A stretch of 64,000 bases of DNA. Source: Sceloporus undulatus. Taxonomy: Eukaryota > Chordata > Lepidosauria > Squamata > Phrynosomatidae. The stretch's first letter is position 1, and each line of letters begins with the position of its first letter. The stretch is taken from positions 225,363,060 through 225,427,059 of the forward strand of contig NC_056524.1 in NCBI RefSeq assembly GCF_019175285.1, written 5' to 3'. Positions 11,841 to 24,362 of this stretch are shown here, piece after piece. The notes beneath the pieces are model-generated. The model had not been told where the DNA came from, ran no database searches, and saw only the letters and a program-made list of their open reading frames with translations. A program made the translations under genes and the position numbers.

Positions 11841-13019
11841 AAAAAACCAATTTCCCTGCCCAGAAGGATATTTTTCCCTCCTTGGTAACACTCTTGGCAG
11901 CAGTCTCAGGTCACAATGAGATACCAAGCATCTCACAAGCAGGAAAAATCTGTATTTTAACATCATTCCAGATGGGGAAGGTAAATGTTGTACCCTATCA
12001 GGCAGTGATCCATCCTAGCTCTAGAAGCTATGGGAAAGGTAGCAGCAGAGGGAGCTGATAGCGGATCACAGCAATAGCAGGGTAGACAACTTTCACAGAC
12101 ATTACAGGTGTGGGGCAGCTGCAAGATGGGTATGGAACAGAATAGATGGAGAGTACATTCAGACTCCCCTCCCCCCAAGGAACAAGGCTTAATAGTTTGT
12201 AGTCATTCATTAGATTACAGTTCAGGGGATTTTCATTCTAATTACCTGATGCTGATTATATTAGTTACAAGGAAATCAAACATAATTTAAGTCAGTCTTC
12301 CCTCTCATCTACAGATGTCATATTTAGATTTCCCTCTTCTTTTCTGAATCAGTACTTCAGCCCACTTTGCTGATAGCTGGAATTAATATACACAGAGAGA
12401 GGTAAAGAAAGTGGGGCTGAGAGAAGTAGAGAAAACAAAGAAGCATTATACTAGAGCCTAAGTTTTGATGTGCCCCACGTGTCTTTAAAATGTGTCGAAG
12501 AAAGTAGCCAACTTCTTCACAGGCTAAAGAAGCACAATTGAGATATTCATGCACAGTCTGCTCTGTTTTGGAGGAAATGTTCTAATATTCCATAAAGGAT
12601 ATTCAGTATTTTTTGGAAAACTCTTGTCATAAAGAACCCTAGTTGCAAAATAAAGAACCATACAACAGCAAGAAGCCAAATATGTTTCAAAATAATGCTT
12701 ATCCATTCTTCACAGATATTTTCATTGGCCAAAAATACTGGACTCTCTGGCTAAACTGGCAGTCGGGGAATGGCAAACTGCCCAACAACCACACTTGTGT
12801 TCTAATGAGATGAGACTTCATTCCATGGGATAATTTAATCTTAGACAAACTGTTACTTTAGTAGTCTCATTCTTAAACTATAATGTCTGCAAAAGTTTTA
12901 TTTGAACGGGACACAGAAAAAGGTAGGATTCAGACTATCAAATGTGCAATAAAGTATATTATTTGTGGTCATTATTTTTGTTTTCTTAATGTTCAACTTT
13001 GCATTTTCTTTCTTGACTT
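11841..13019. other. No gene recognised
   Basis: No exon or named repeat seen. The mirror is about 47285-48465. Confidence 0.5.
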
Positions 13020-13280
13020 TTATTATTTTTATTATTTATTTACGTTATTTATACCCCGCCCTTCAGCCCTAATGGCTCTCAGAGCGGCTTACAATTATTA
13101 TTTTTAATAAGACAGTTCCCTGCCCTCAGGCTTACAATCTAAAAGACACGAAACAAAAGGAGAAGGGAATGGTGGTGGGGAAGGGGATGAGGTCCAGTGG
13201 TTCTTCTCTCCCTCTGAGGCCTGGAACAAGGAAGATGGACTAGAGGGAGGGCTCTTCTTCTTCAGGCTAGCCCTGGTGGA
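13020..13280 (-). mobile_element. L2-like LINE 3' end, copy 1
   Basis: Minus-strand sense ends 'attgtaagccgctctgagag', 'gctgaagggcggggtataaa' plus an AT-rich tail, preceded by 'ttgtaagcctgagggcaggg'. This is the usual 3' end of an L2/CR1-group LINE. Related copies follow at 13525 and 14680. Confidence 0.65.
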
Positions 13281-13410
13281 GCTGGGGCAGCCTGTTCACT
13301 CCCTCCCAGGCCAAAGGATGACAGTTATGGAGGGAGGAGCCTCTATCTTCAGGCTAGCCCTGGTGGAGCTGGGGCAGCCTATTCACTCCCTCCCAGGCCG
13401 AAGGATGACT
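13265..13410 (+). repeat. 87-bp tandem duplication present only in left arm
   Basis: The unit beginning 'ggctagccctggtggagctg' occurs at 13265 and again at 13352. The mirrored locus near 46980-47030 has one copy. This accounts for most of the 125-base length difference between the arms in this interval. Confidence 0.8.
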
Positions 13411-13835
13411 TTTACCAGTAATCATTCTAAATCTTTGCTATTTTCTGCTAGCAGTATGATGTCATCTGCATGTTTCTTCCTCCAGTTTTCACACATTTCC
13501 TCTGAATGTAATCCTGCTTTATTTATTTATTTATTTATTACAGTATTTATACCCCACCCTTCAGCCCTCTCAGAGCGGCTTACAATCTAAAAAGACACGA
13601 CACAAAAGGAGAAGAGAATGGTGGTGGGGAAGGGGATCAGGTCCAGCAGTTCTTCTCTCCCTCTGAGGCCTGGACCAAGGCAGATGGACTGGAGGGAGGG
13701 CTCTGCTTCTTTACATATATGTTCTGTATATAGGTTAAACAGATAGCGTTATAAAATGCAGCCTTATCTGACACCTTTGTAAATTAGGAACCATTCCATT
13801 TTTTCATTGTATCCTGACAGTAGCAACTTTTATCC
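13405..13835 (-). mobile_element. Bov-B/RTE LINE fragment split by an L2-like copy
   Basis: Minus-strand pieces at 13410-13520 and 13715-13835 correspond to the Bov-B reverse-transcriptase region ('gatgacatcatactgctagc', 'acctatatacagaacatat'). They are separated by an L2-like 3' end at 13525-13715. Mirror at about 46560-46980. Confidence 0.65.
13525..13715 (-). mobile_element. L2-like LINE 3' end, copy 2
   Basis: Same 3'-end sequence as the copy at 13020, including a (TTTA)n tail at about 13521-13541, inserted into the Bov-B fragment. Confidence 0.65.
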
Positions 13836-14249
13836 CTCCCCCCTCCCAAAATAAGCCTCTCAAGGCCCCATAGGCAGCCATGGCGGGGCAAATTCTGCCC
13901 TGTTTTTGTATCCTCCTGTTTTGAGATCTGAGGCATACTGAAATTGGAATGTGGGGGACATTACTTGCCAAAAAATGTTTTTGTGTTAATTTGTTGCAGG
14001 AAAACAGCAGTGTGTCTCCTTCAGATCTCCTAAGTTTCATTTGACATAAGCTTTCATGACCTCCAGCATTGTATGCCAAATAAACCTTGTCAGTCTTTAA
14101 GAAGCCACAAACCTCTTCAATAAAATACATTGCTTTTCTAGTATACAGAACCTAAAGTCATTCACTTTTATTTTATGTCTCACCACTTCCGCCTGTGACC
14201 TATCCTGAAGTTTCAGATATTCTTGTTTTTTTTGTGTGCATTCATTTCT

Positions 14250-14440
14250 GATTTATGGTAAGTTGCAACCCCATCACAAGATTGCCTTGGCAAAAAATTT
14301 TCACAGGATGTTTCCCTTTGCCTTCTTCTGAGGCTGAGAGAGTGCCACTTGTGCAAGGTCACCCACTGGGTTTTCAGGCTCAGCAGGGATTCGAAGCATG
14401 GGTCTCTGGGCATTGTCTGACAATCAAATGCTGGCTCTCA
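14250..14440 (-). mobile_element. MIR-like tRNA-derived SINE
   Basis: Minus-strand body 'cccagtgggtgaccttgcac', 'ctctctcagcctcagaagaa', 'ggcaaagggaaac'. This copy is closer to the SINE consensus than its mirror at 45950-46140. Confidence 0.85.
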
Positions 14441-14679
14441 TCTCTAGTATACTCTGAACATTTATATGCTAAGGACATAAGGATCCAGAAGGTTAAAAAA
14501 AGGGAGGAGGGGAATCAAACATAAATCTCTACTGGAGAACAGCTGGCATGCTGCAGTAGCCAGAAGCCTGCACAATGAATCAGGAATTTCTCATTTTTGA
14601 ATCTTGCCTCCATCTTAAGACTCTTTTAGTGGTCTCAGGCAACCCATTTTCTTTCAACAGTTTATTATTATTATATTAT

Positions 14680-14945
14680 TATTATTATTATTAACCTTTA
14701 TTTATAAAGCGCTGTAAATTTACACAGCGCTGTACATACAATCTTTTTAATTAGACGGTTCCCTGCCCTCAGGCTTACATTCTAAAAAGACATGACACAA
14801 AAGGAGAAGGGAAAGGTGGTGGGGAAGGGGGATGAGGTCCAGCAGTTCCTCTCTACCTCCAAGGCCTGGACCAAGGCAGATGGACTGGAGGGAGGGCTTG
14901 GCTTCATAAAGGATGGTTATTCTTCTTCCAGGGAGGCCTGTTGGA
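14680..14945 (-). mobile_element. L2-like LINE 3' end, copy 3 (variant tail)
   Basis: Minus-strand 'agcctgagggcagggaaccg' is followed by a palindromic 'acagcgctgtgtaaatttac' tail and an (AAT)n run. Mirror at 45420-45720. Confidence 0.65.
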
Positions 14946-15369
14946 GCTAGCCTGCCTCTCTAGTAGGATAATACATATAATGTACATAGCAATACAGCAA
15001 ATGGTTCGATAAAACAGGCACCAAAAGAACATCAAATAGCAAGCGACAATTATTCAGTGCCTGGGAAGGCTTTGTTAATAGTGACATCTGATCTTACAGG
15101 ATTGTTCAGAATTATAATGGGATTTGTTTACACTTTCAAAATGTTCAAAGCACTTTCTCAAACAACCATCAAGAGTAAGGTGGACTACAGTCCTATGGGG
15201 TACTTTCAAAACCTACAGTTCTATCACTCCTTTCCCTCTTTTGAGAACCCAGACTTTTGCCTCTTTTAGTGTTTCCATCCTGGCTGGTTTTGCGTTTCAG
15301 TCTCCACCCTCCCCCACTCTGCACTTGCATCTCTTTCCAATTTTAAATCTGAGAACAGATTTATAAATG

Positions 15370-16010
15370 TTGGCAGGGTTCACAAGGACCATCTAGTTCA
15401 GTGTCCAACCATGCAGGTATACTCAACTAATGCTCTCCTTACTGATGGTCATTCTACCATTCTTTAAAGATCCCTAAAGATCGAGTCCATCTGCCTCTGA
15501 AGCAGTTTATTTCAATGTCAAACAGATCTTACAGTATAAAAAGTTTGTCCTAAGTTTAGCTGGAATGTCTTTTCCTTTAACCTGAATACATTAGTTTATC
15601 TCCTAGTCTCTGAAGCAACTGAAAACAAACTAGCCAGCTCTTTTACATGACATTTCTTTATACTTTTAAAGATGTCTATCATATCACCTCTCAGTCTTCC
15701 CTTCTCCAAGCTAAACACACCCAGATCCTTAAGTTGGCTTCAAGACTTTTTCCATCTTGGTTGTCTTCTTCTGGACACATTCCAATGTGTAAAGATCCTT
15801 TTTGAACTGTGGTGCCCAGAACTGGACAGTGTCCCAAGTGAGTTGTGACCAAAGCAGAATAGAATAGTGCTATTACTTCCTTCTATGAGGACACTGTACT
15901 TTTGTTAAAGCAGTCTAGAACCACTTTGGCTTTTTTGCCACTTCATTGTGATTGGTTCATGTTTAGCTTGGGTCTACTAGGACTCCAGATCCTTTTTACA
16001 TGGGTTACCT
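15370..16010 (-). mobile_element. CR1 LINE 3' fragment (about 640 bp)
   Basis: Minus-strand sense contains 'ggtcacaactcacttgggac', 'actgtccagttctgggcacc', 'ttggaatgtgtccagaagaa', 'ggagaagggaagactgagag', 'actagatggtccttgtgaac', in CR1 order. No intact frame is left. Mirror at 44330-45010, plus strand. Confidence 0.85.
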
Positions 16011-16454
16011 TATTAGTGACTTCTGAATAGTCCTTTGAGATGTTTTGGTTGAAGAGCAATGTTTAAATGTTCCCTAATAAATAAACCAGGATGCATATGC
16101 TTTGAATAATTTCCCAAAACTATGTACAAGAGAAGGTTGCAATTGTTCAGTCCTAACACCTCCCTTCAAAGGGACTTACTACCTGGGAAATGCCAGCAGA
16201 AACATCTATTATGGCCTAATCAAGACTGACCTACTCACTCCCTTCTTTCACTAGGAACTGCTGCCTGTGCCTAACATGACACCTGAGATCAAGGATAAAA
16301 GCAGAAGATACTGCCTTTATAACCCTATTCCATTTGGCCATCACAGATATTTTATTCCTGGACTGGACTTCTTTATTGTGAGATTTTTCCCCCCTAAATG
16401 ACCCTGAGAGCTTCTTTGGGCAATAAAACTAGAGAAAAGTAGTCTAAATAAGTA

Positions 16455-16630
16455 AATGTAGTTGTGTGAGTTGAAGTGATTTCTGACTTATGGCAACCCT
16501 TCTTGGCAAGATTTCTTCAGAAGGGGGTTTGCAATTGCCTTTGTCTGAGACAGTGTGACTTATCAAGATCACCAAGTAGGTTTTCATGGCCAAGCAGGGA
16601 TTCAACCCTTGTATCCCACTTAAACCACTT
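16455..16630 (-). mobile_element. MIR-like tRNA-derived SINE (degraded)
   Basis: Minus-strand 'ggccatgaaaacctacttgg', then 'gcaattgcaaacccccttct', 'gaagaaatcttgccaagaag', 'cataagtcagaaatcac'. Mirror at 43790-43930. Confidence 0.75.
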
Positions 16631-16866
16631 TATGGACACTAAATCTGAATTAAAACTACAATCTATAGCAGATTAGAATAGCAGATATTAGTTTCTGTTA
16701 AATCATGTTTCACAGTGTCACTATTATTTGAAGCCTAAGTCACAAATTAAATCACATCCATTTGTTCAAATGTCACTTGCAAATAAATGAGTTTATGATC
16801 AGGACTTCCCAAACTCAATACTGTATTAATGAAGTCATATTTTCAAATACTGCAACCAGTGATTGA

Positions 16867-17425
16867 GGCGGGTTACAGACCGCCCATTTGGGGTGGCCTG
16901 CACCCGCCCCTTTCCCCGGTGTATCGGGGCCTCAGCTGCCAGACCGGCAGCCTCCGAGGCCTCGATCCACCGCTTTGCAGGCTGTGGGGAAGCGGCAAAA
17001 GGCCGCTTCCCCGCAGCCTGGAAAGGGTTGTCCTTGGGGCTTGAAGCCCCAAGGACACCCCGCGGCGGCAGGGAGGAGGAGAAAGGGGCCGCTTGGCCCC
17101 TTTCTCCCTTGCATCGCTGGGCGCAGCCGTCTGAAGGCTGAGCCCAGTGACGCAAAGCAGGAAGGAGCTCCGAAATGGAGCTCCTTCTGGGGTCATGCAA
17201 AGGGTGCACTATGCGCCGCAGCGCGGCCTTAATACGTCACAACTGCGCCGCCTCGTTTGGAGGCGGCGGGGTCGTGACGTATTGATGCCGGCGGCAGTGT
17301 GGAACAGCCGCCACCATTTTGTGCACGCAGAGCGTGTACCAGGGTTAGGGGGGTGCAGAAGCACTGCCCCTTCCTAACCCTAGTACGCGCTCATCGCGTA
17401 CTTATATGGTGGTCTGTAACCCGCC
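16867..17425. mobile_element. GC-rich multi-hairpin DNA element (copy C)
   Basis: Inverted termini GGCGGGTTACAGACCGCC and GGTGGTCTGTAACCCGCC; each terminus is itself a small hairpin. Internal hairpins include CCTTGGGGCTTGAAGCCCCAAGG-type, GCGTCACTGGGC-type, GGAGCTCC/GGAGCTCC around 17165-17186, CGCCTC/GAGGCG, and CCAGGGTTAGG/CCTAACCCTAG. No protein is supported. The target duplication is not obvious. Mirror at 43020-43550. Confidence 0.75.
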
Positions 17426-17635
17426 TATATATCCATATATTAAAACACCCTCAGACTGTAAACCTGAAGGTAAAAACATACTGGCCCATTCATCATCCTG
17501 GGGTCTAATGCCTGTTGGGGAAGAGGGAAAGAGAGGAGGGAGTTGCTTATTGCTTTTAGGATTAATTGTAAATCATTCTAATGAAAGGCAGAATAAAACA
17601 AAATTGGAAAATGTTTTGATGCATTTTGTTCACTT

Positions 17636-17641
17636 TTTATT
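17636..17641 (-). promoter_or_regulatory. COPS9: Poly(A) signal AATAAA of COPS9
   Basis: TTTATT on the plus strand, 198 bases past the COPS9 stop codon on the gene strand. It is the first canonical signal downstream. The inverted-repeat arm begins about 50 bases beyond it. Confidence 0.65.
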
Positions 17642-17838
17642 GAAGCAAGGCTTAAAAACAGCACAACTCCCTATCTCCTAGCGAGTAATAACTCCACAGT
17701 TCGGCTCTCCATGCATCATCAGCCACTTCATGCTGCTCTTTCATGTCTTGGAGTCAATATTCCCATTTTCCTTTGGTTTCCAATCAGCTTCTACAAAAAA
17801 TCTTAAGTACTCCACACTGCATAGCTGGAATATCATTT

Positions 17839-20620
<2,782 letters not shown>

Positions 20621-20639
20621 TATAGGTCAGGATGGGTAT

Positions 20640-20735
20640 TAGAATCATAGAATCACAGAGTTGGTAGAGACCACAAGGGCCATCCAGTCCAGCCCCTGCC
20701 ATGCAGGAACTCTCAATCAAAGCTCAAATTAAATA
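20640..20735 (-). mobile_element. CR1 LINE 3' end
   Basis: 'aatcatagaatcacagagtt' and 'gccatccagtccagcccctg' on the plus strand are the complement of the CR1 3' terminus. Confidence 0.85.
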
Positions 20736-20744
20736 TTGTTATTA

Positions 20745-20965
20745 TTATTATTGTTGTATGCCTTCAAGTCATTTCAAATAGCAAACCTAGGCCTAAGGTG
20801 ACCTTATCATGAGGTTTTCTTGGCAAGTTTCTTCAGAGGGTTTCCCCCCATTGCCTTCCTCTGAGGCTGAGAGAGTGTGACTTGCCCAAGGTCACCCAGT
20901 GGGTTTCCATGGTTCAGCTGAGAATCGAACCCTGGTCTCCAGAGTTGTCTAATGCTCAAACTATG
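20745..20965 (-). mobile_element. MIR-like tRNA-derived SINE
   Basis: Plus strand reads 'gttttcttggcaagtttctt', 'cttcctctgaggctgagaga', 'caaggtcacccagtgggttt', 'gagaatcgaaccctggtctc', the complement of a near-complete SINE. Confidence 0.88.
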
Positions 20966-21084
20966 ATATGATAAACCATGATAAACGATGATAAAATATA
21001 ATTTTTAATATTTATTAAAATTGATTTAAATATATATTATATTTAAAAATTAATTAAAATCTATAAAATATAATAAAATATGAT
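20966..21084. repeat. AT-rich low-complexity tract
   Basis: Repeating 'ataaa' and 'aaatatatt' motifs between two SINEs. Confidence 0.8.
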
Positions 21085-21297
21085 AAACCATGCTGGGACG
21101 TAAGGCGACCTGTCGCAGGGTTTTCTTGGCAAGATTTGTTGAGAAGGGGCCTGCCATGCTATAGCTATCCTCTGAGGCTGAGAGAGTGTGACTTGCCCAA
21201 GGCCACCCAGTGGTTTTACAATTCCAAGTTGGAATTCGAACCCAGCTCTCCAGAGTCATAGTCCTCAACACTAAAACCACTACAGCACACAGCCTCA
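21085..21297 (-). mobile_element. MIR-like tRNA-derived SINE
   Basis: Same layout as the SINE at 20745 ('cctctgaggctgagagagtg', 'ttcgaacccagctctccaga'). The head is followed directly by an (ATT)n tract. Confidence 0.85.

Positions 21298-21360
<63 letters not shown>
21298..21360 (+). repeat. (ATT)n microsatellite
   Basis: About 20 uninterrupted ATT units. Confidence 0.97.
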
Positions 21361-21361
<1 letters not shown>

Positions 21362-21634
21362 CAGGTCAGGAATTATACTGGCCAGGGAGGGATTATTATT
21401 GTTTTGTTGTTATTATTTTCATTTTTATGCCACCTTTCTCTCAGATAGGGACCTAAGGCATCTCACAAGATTTTAAAAGATTTTACAGTAATTTTTTTTA
21501 AAGCCGTATAAAATAACATAAAAATATACAAAAGTAAAAAATAAAATAAAATGCAGCTACAGCAAACACACACACCATATAAAAGTCATGTTGACATGAT
21601 TATATATCAAAAGGGAACCATTTCATTAAAAATA

Positions 21635-21689
21635 ATAATTGTAAGCTGCTCTGATAGCCTTTAGGGCTGAAGGGTGAGGTATAAATACC

Positions 21690-21740
<51 letters not shown>

Positions 21741-21742
21741 GG
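21635..21742 (+). mobile_element. L2-like LINE 3' end with (AAT)n tail
   Basis: 'attgtaagctgctctgatag', 'gggctgaagggtgaggtata' followed by about 17 AAT units. Confidence 0.7.
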
Positions 21743-21784
21743 GTATGTTATATTAGATTACATATTAAAAGGGTATATACTGGA

Positions 21785-21960
21785 AAGGGTAGAGCCAGCA
21801 TGGTGTTGTGGTTTGAGTGCTAGACCAGAGTTCAAATCCCCTCCTGGCCATGGAAACCCATTGGGTGATCTGGGGCAAGTCACACCCTCTCAGCCTCAGG
21901 GGAAGACAATGGCAAACCACCTCTCCACAAATCTGACCAAGGAAACAACAACAGGACATT
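21785..21960 (+). mobile_element. MIR-like tRNA-derived SINE
   Basis: tRNA-like head 'agccagcatggtgttgtggt', then 'gttcaaatcccctcctggcc', 'cccattgggtgatctggggc', 'ctctcagcctcaggggaaga', 'ggcaaaccacctct'. Confidence 0.9.
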
Positions 21961-22399
21961 TTGGTGTTCTTAGGGTTTCTTCTCCCACCATGGTTGGAAG
22001 TGTATGAGGGATGGGCAGTTCAGTAGCCCAGTCTGTCTCCTCCACTTTTCTTCTCAAGAAAGCTCTCTAACAACTAGAGAAAGCCCATTGAATTCAATGA
22101 GGAGTGTGCCTGAACAAGGCATGCCAGTTCAGGATCATCCAAAACCTGAAACTCAGGGACAGTGGTTTGTGATGTCATTAGCCATTACTTATTTATTTTA
22201 TTTACTTTCTTTATATGCTGCCTTTCTCCCAGAAACAACAAATTAAAAATGTTCACAATTAAAAAAACCAAACAATTAAAACACATTAAAACACCATAAA
22301 ATCGATTAAAAATGTAGAAAAGTTAAAAACAGATAAAACATACACCTAAACGTGTTCAGTACTAGAGAGAGAGTGTTGCGTAGTGGATCTACACTGTAA
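21961..22399. other. Unassigned, repeat-like sequence before gap
   Basis: Includes an L2-like tail fragment near 22185-22240 ('atttactttctttatatgct') and an AAAAC-rich stretch. No gene is seen. Confidence 0.5.
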
Positions 22400-22424
22400 N
22401 NNNNNNNNNNNNNNNNNNNNNNNN
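22400..22424. other. Assembly gap, 25 N
   Basis: Exactly 25 N, with the same six bases (ctgtaa) on both sides. The same length recurs at 42827-42851. Confidence 0.99.
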
Positions 22425-22510
22425 CTGTAAATAATATAAAATAATCATAATTACTAATAATAATTTTCTTATATTCTTCTCTTTTCCCCAATATGAAGGG
22501 ACCAAGGGCG

Positions 22511-22914
22511 TGTAAACCCTAATAATGCCACGGTTCCATCCAACAGAACCCGGTGAGAGGGACAGATGGCAAACCTTTGACTACGCTTTTGTACAATTGT
22601 TCGCTTTATAGGGTAACACAATATATGGGAAGAAGAGGAACGAAGTGTGCAGCACGCAGTGAAGCCAATACCTGCTGACAGGGACTGCGAAGCAGAAGAC
22701 AGATCAGAAAAGTACACGGACGGTAGGCAGTGTGAAACAAAAGAGGACGTAAAAAGCTTGTGCCTGTGCGGCAGTTTTGGATAACACCATTTGGGTGCTG
22801 TCAGCCCCGATCGGTGAATAAACTGGTTTTACTGTTGGACCACACTCAGGACTCCGATCTCCTCTATTGCTGGGTATCTAAGAAAAGTCCCGGACGGGAC
22901 TACCGTTCCCTTAC
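22511..22914 (+). mobile_element. Fossil LTR-like segment, unassigned family
   Basis: Starts TGTAAACC and ends CCCTTACA, giving 5-bp inverted ends TGTAA/TTACA. An AATAAA about 100 bases before the right end fits the R/U5 part of an LTR. Length is about 404 bp. No matching second LTR or coding interior is seen, so it is probably a solo or orphan LTR. Old, non-coding. Confidence 0.45.
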
Positions 22915-23089
22915 ACCGGGATTTGTAGTTTGTGAACCACCAGCACTTTGAGCAGAGACGTAAGAAACCAGTAAAATGTATTTTTCGTGTTTGGGAATTA
23001 AGACACGAAAGAAATATGCTTTTCATCAATCAAGGTAAAAAGAGGGATATCCTCACACTTAGCGAGAAGTATGAGGAATACGATAGGTC

Positions 23090-23275
23090 AAAAACAGTGC
23101 AGAAATAATCCAGGTTGTGCCCGCTTTAAAGCCTGGCTCAATATATGGAATTCTGTAGTTTTGTGAGACATTTAGTCTCTCTTTCAGAGGTTGGGTACCA
23201 CAAGAAACTACAGTTTCAAGGATTCCCTAGTATAAAGTGGTCTCGAACTGAGTATTTCTGCAGTTGTGTTTAGCC
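23090..23275. mobile_element. Palindromic MITE (M1 family), diverged copy
   Basis: Begins 'acagtgcagaaataatccag' and ends 'gagtatttctgcagttgtgt', with the M1 middle ('gtgagacatttagtctctct'). Another M1 shred sits at 23995-24085. Confidence 0.75.
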
Positions 23276-24253
23276 TAGCCAGAAGGTGGGGAGCCCTGGG
23301 CCTGCAAACAATGGGAGGGAAGGATGCAAGTACGTAAATACGGGACTTTTGGACCAAAAAGTAAGCCTGCGAAGTGTAAAAGCTGCTGGCTCTCTTTGCG
23401 GGATGAACTGGGAGATTTGCACACAGGGCTTTTTTCTTGCTACAAACCGAGCCTCTCTGTCTCCTCCCACAACTGGGAGGATCTTGTTTCTAACCTGAAG
23501 ATAACCCACAGAAAACTGGAGACGGGGCTAGGCGTTGAGATCGATAACTCTGAAAACTGTCACTGGTTGTGATATGTATAGGAAATTAATTGCTGTAACA
23601 GTTCAGTAGTTTAGGAAAAAGGAAACGTGGCCCAAAGTCAAACTTTGGACCTAGGAAAGAATAAGTGCGCTGAATATGTGAGAGAGAATCTTTGATACAT
23701 AGGCCATAGGAAGCCAGTTGGTATGCAATAAATAGGAAACAAAAGATGCAAACTTTAAATATTAATCAAAATATTTTTCGTGAGGAGAAATTGCAACTTC
23801 CCAGGAATATACATTTTGGATGTTAAAATAGATTTCTGGACAATAGAACAGCTTCAAAGAAGATGGAGGAGATAAAGAGGCGGCAGAAAAAGATAAAAGA
23901 AGAGTGGAGGAGAGAAAACTCATTGCAGGAAATAATCAGTTTGAGGAATTTTGTTAAACTGGCCTGGGAAATGCAGTTAAGTGACAAGCCAGAAAGCTCT
24001 CTGACAGAGAAGGTTAATGGACTCAAAAAAGAAGTCCAGAACTCTTTAGCATTGAGCCAGGGCAGTTAAAAGTGGTCTGAAACAGGGGACCATTCACACT
24101 GAAAAATAAACCTGGTGTGGAAACCGGGTTATTTCCAGGATTGGCCAAGATGCGAATGGATTGGGTGGTATTTTTTTAACACACAATCGAATCTAGTGAT
24201 TTGTACAATCGGGGCATTGTCCGAATTTATAGTTCACAATTGGCAATGATATT
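23276..24253. other. No gene recognised
   Basis: An open frame at 23863-24069 would give a charged, helix-prone peptide, but its end lies in an M1 remnant and nothing supports it as a gene. Confidence 0.5.
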
Positions 24254-24362
24254 GGTGGAGGGGGGGGGGAGGAATGGGAAGGAAGAATCAGAGGTGACAG
24301 GGAGTGAGGAAGGAGGAGAGGAGAGAGGGAAGGGCATTGGAGAGCGGCGGGAGGGTGGTGGA
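24254..24362 (+). repeat. Purine (G/A)-rich tract
   Basis: About 110 bases almost wholly G and A, with a run of nine or more G near its start. Confidence 0.9.

Larger units (their letters stand above)
1..17588 (+). repeat. Left arm of giant inverted repeat
   Basis: This stretch is repeated in reverse complement at 42852-60258. Base 1 pairs with about 60258 and base 17588 with about 42852, and order is kept throughout: the coordinate sum of paired landmarks moves only from about 60260 to 60445. By eye the arms are roughly 95 percent alike, with most differences being single-base length changes in short runs. The left arm begins at the window edge, so it may continue further left. It holds no supported host exon. 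The inner end lies about 50 bases past the COPS9 poly(A) signal. Whether this is a genomic palindrome or an assembly duplication cannot be settled from the sequence. Confidence 0.96.

Noticed and set aside
21785-21860. Possible tRNA gene
   Set aside because: tRNA-like boxes belong to the head of a MIR-like SINE. No full cloverleaf is present.
23863-24069. Charged 68-codon open frame
   Set aside because: The end overlaps an M1 MITE remnant and nothing else supports it.
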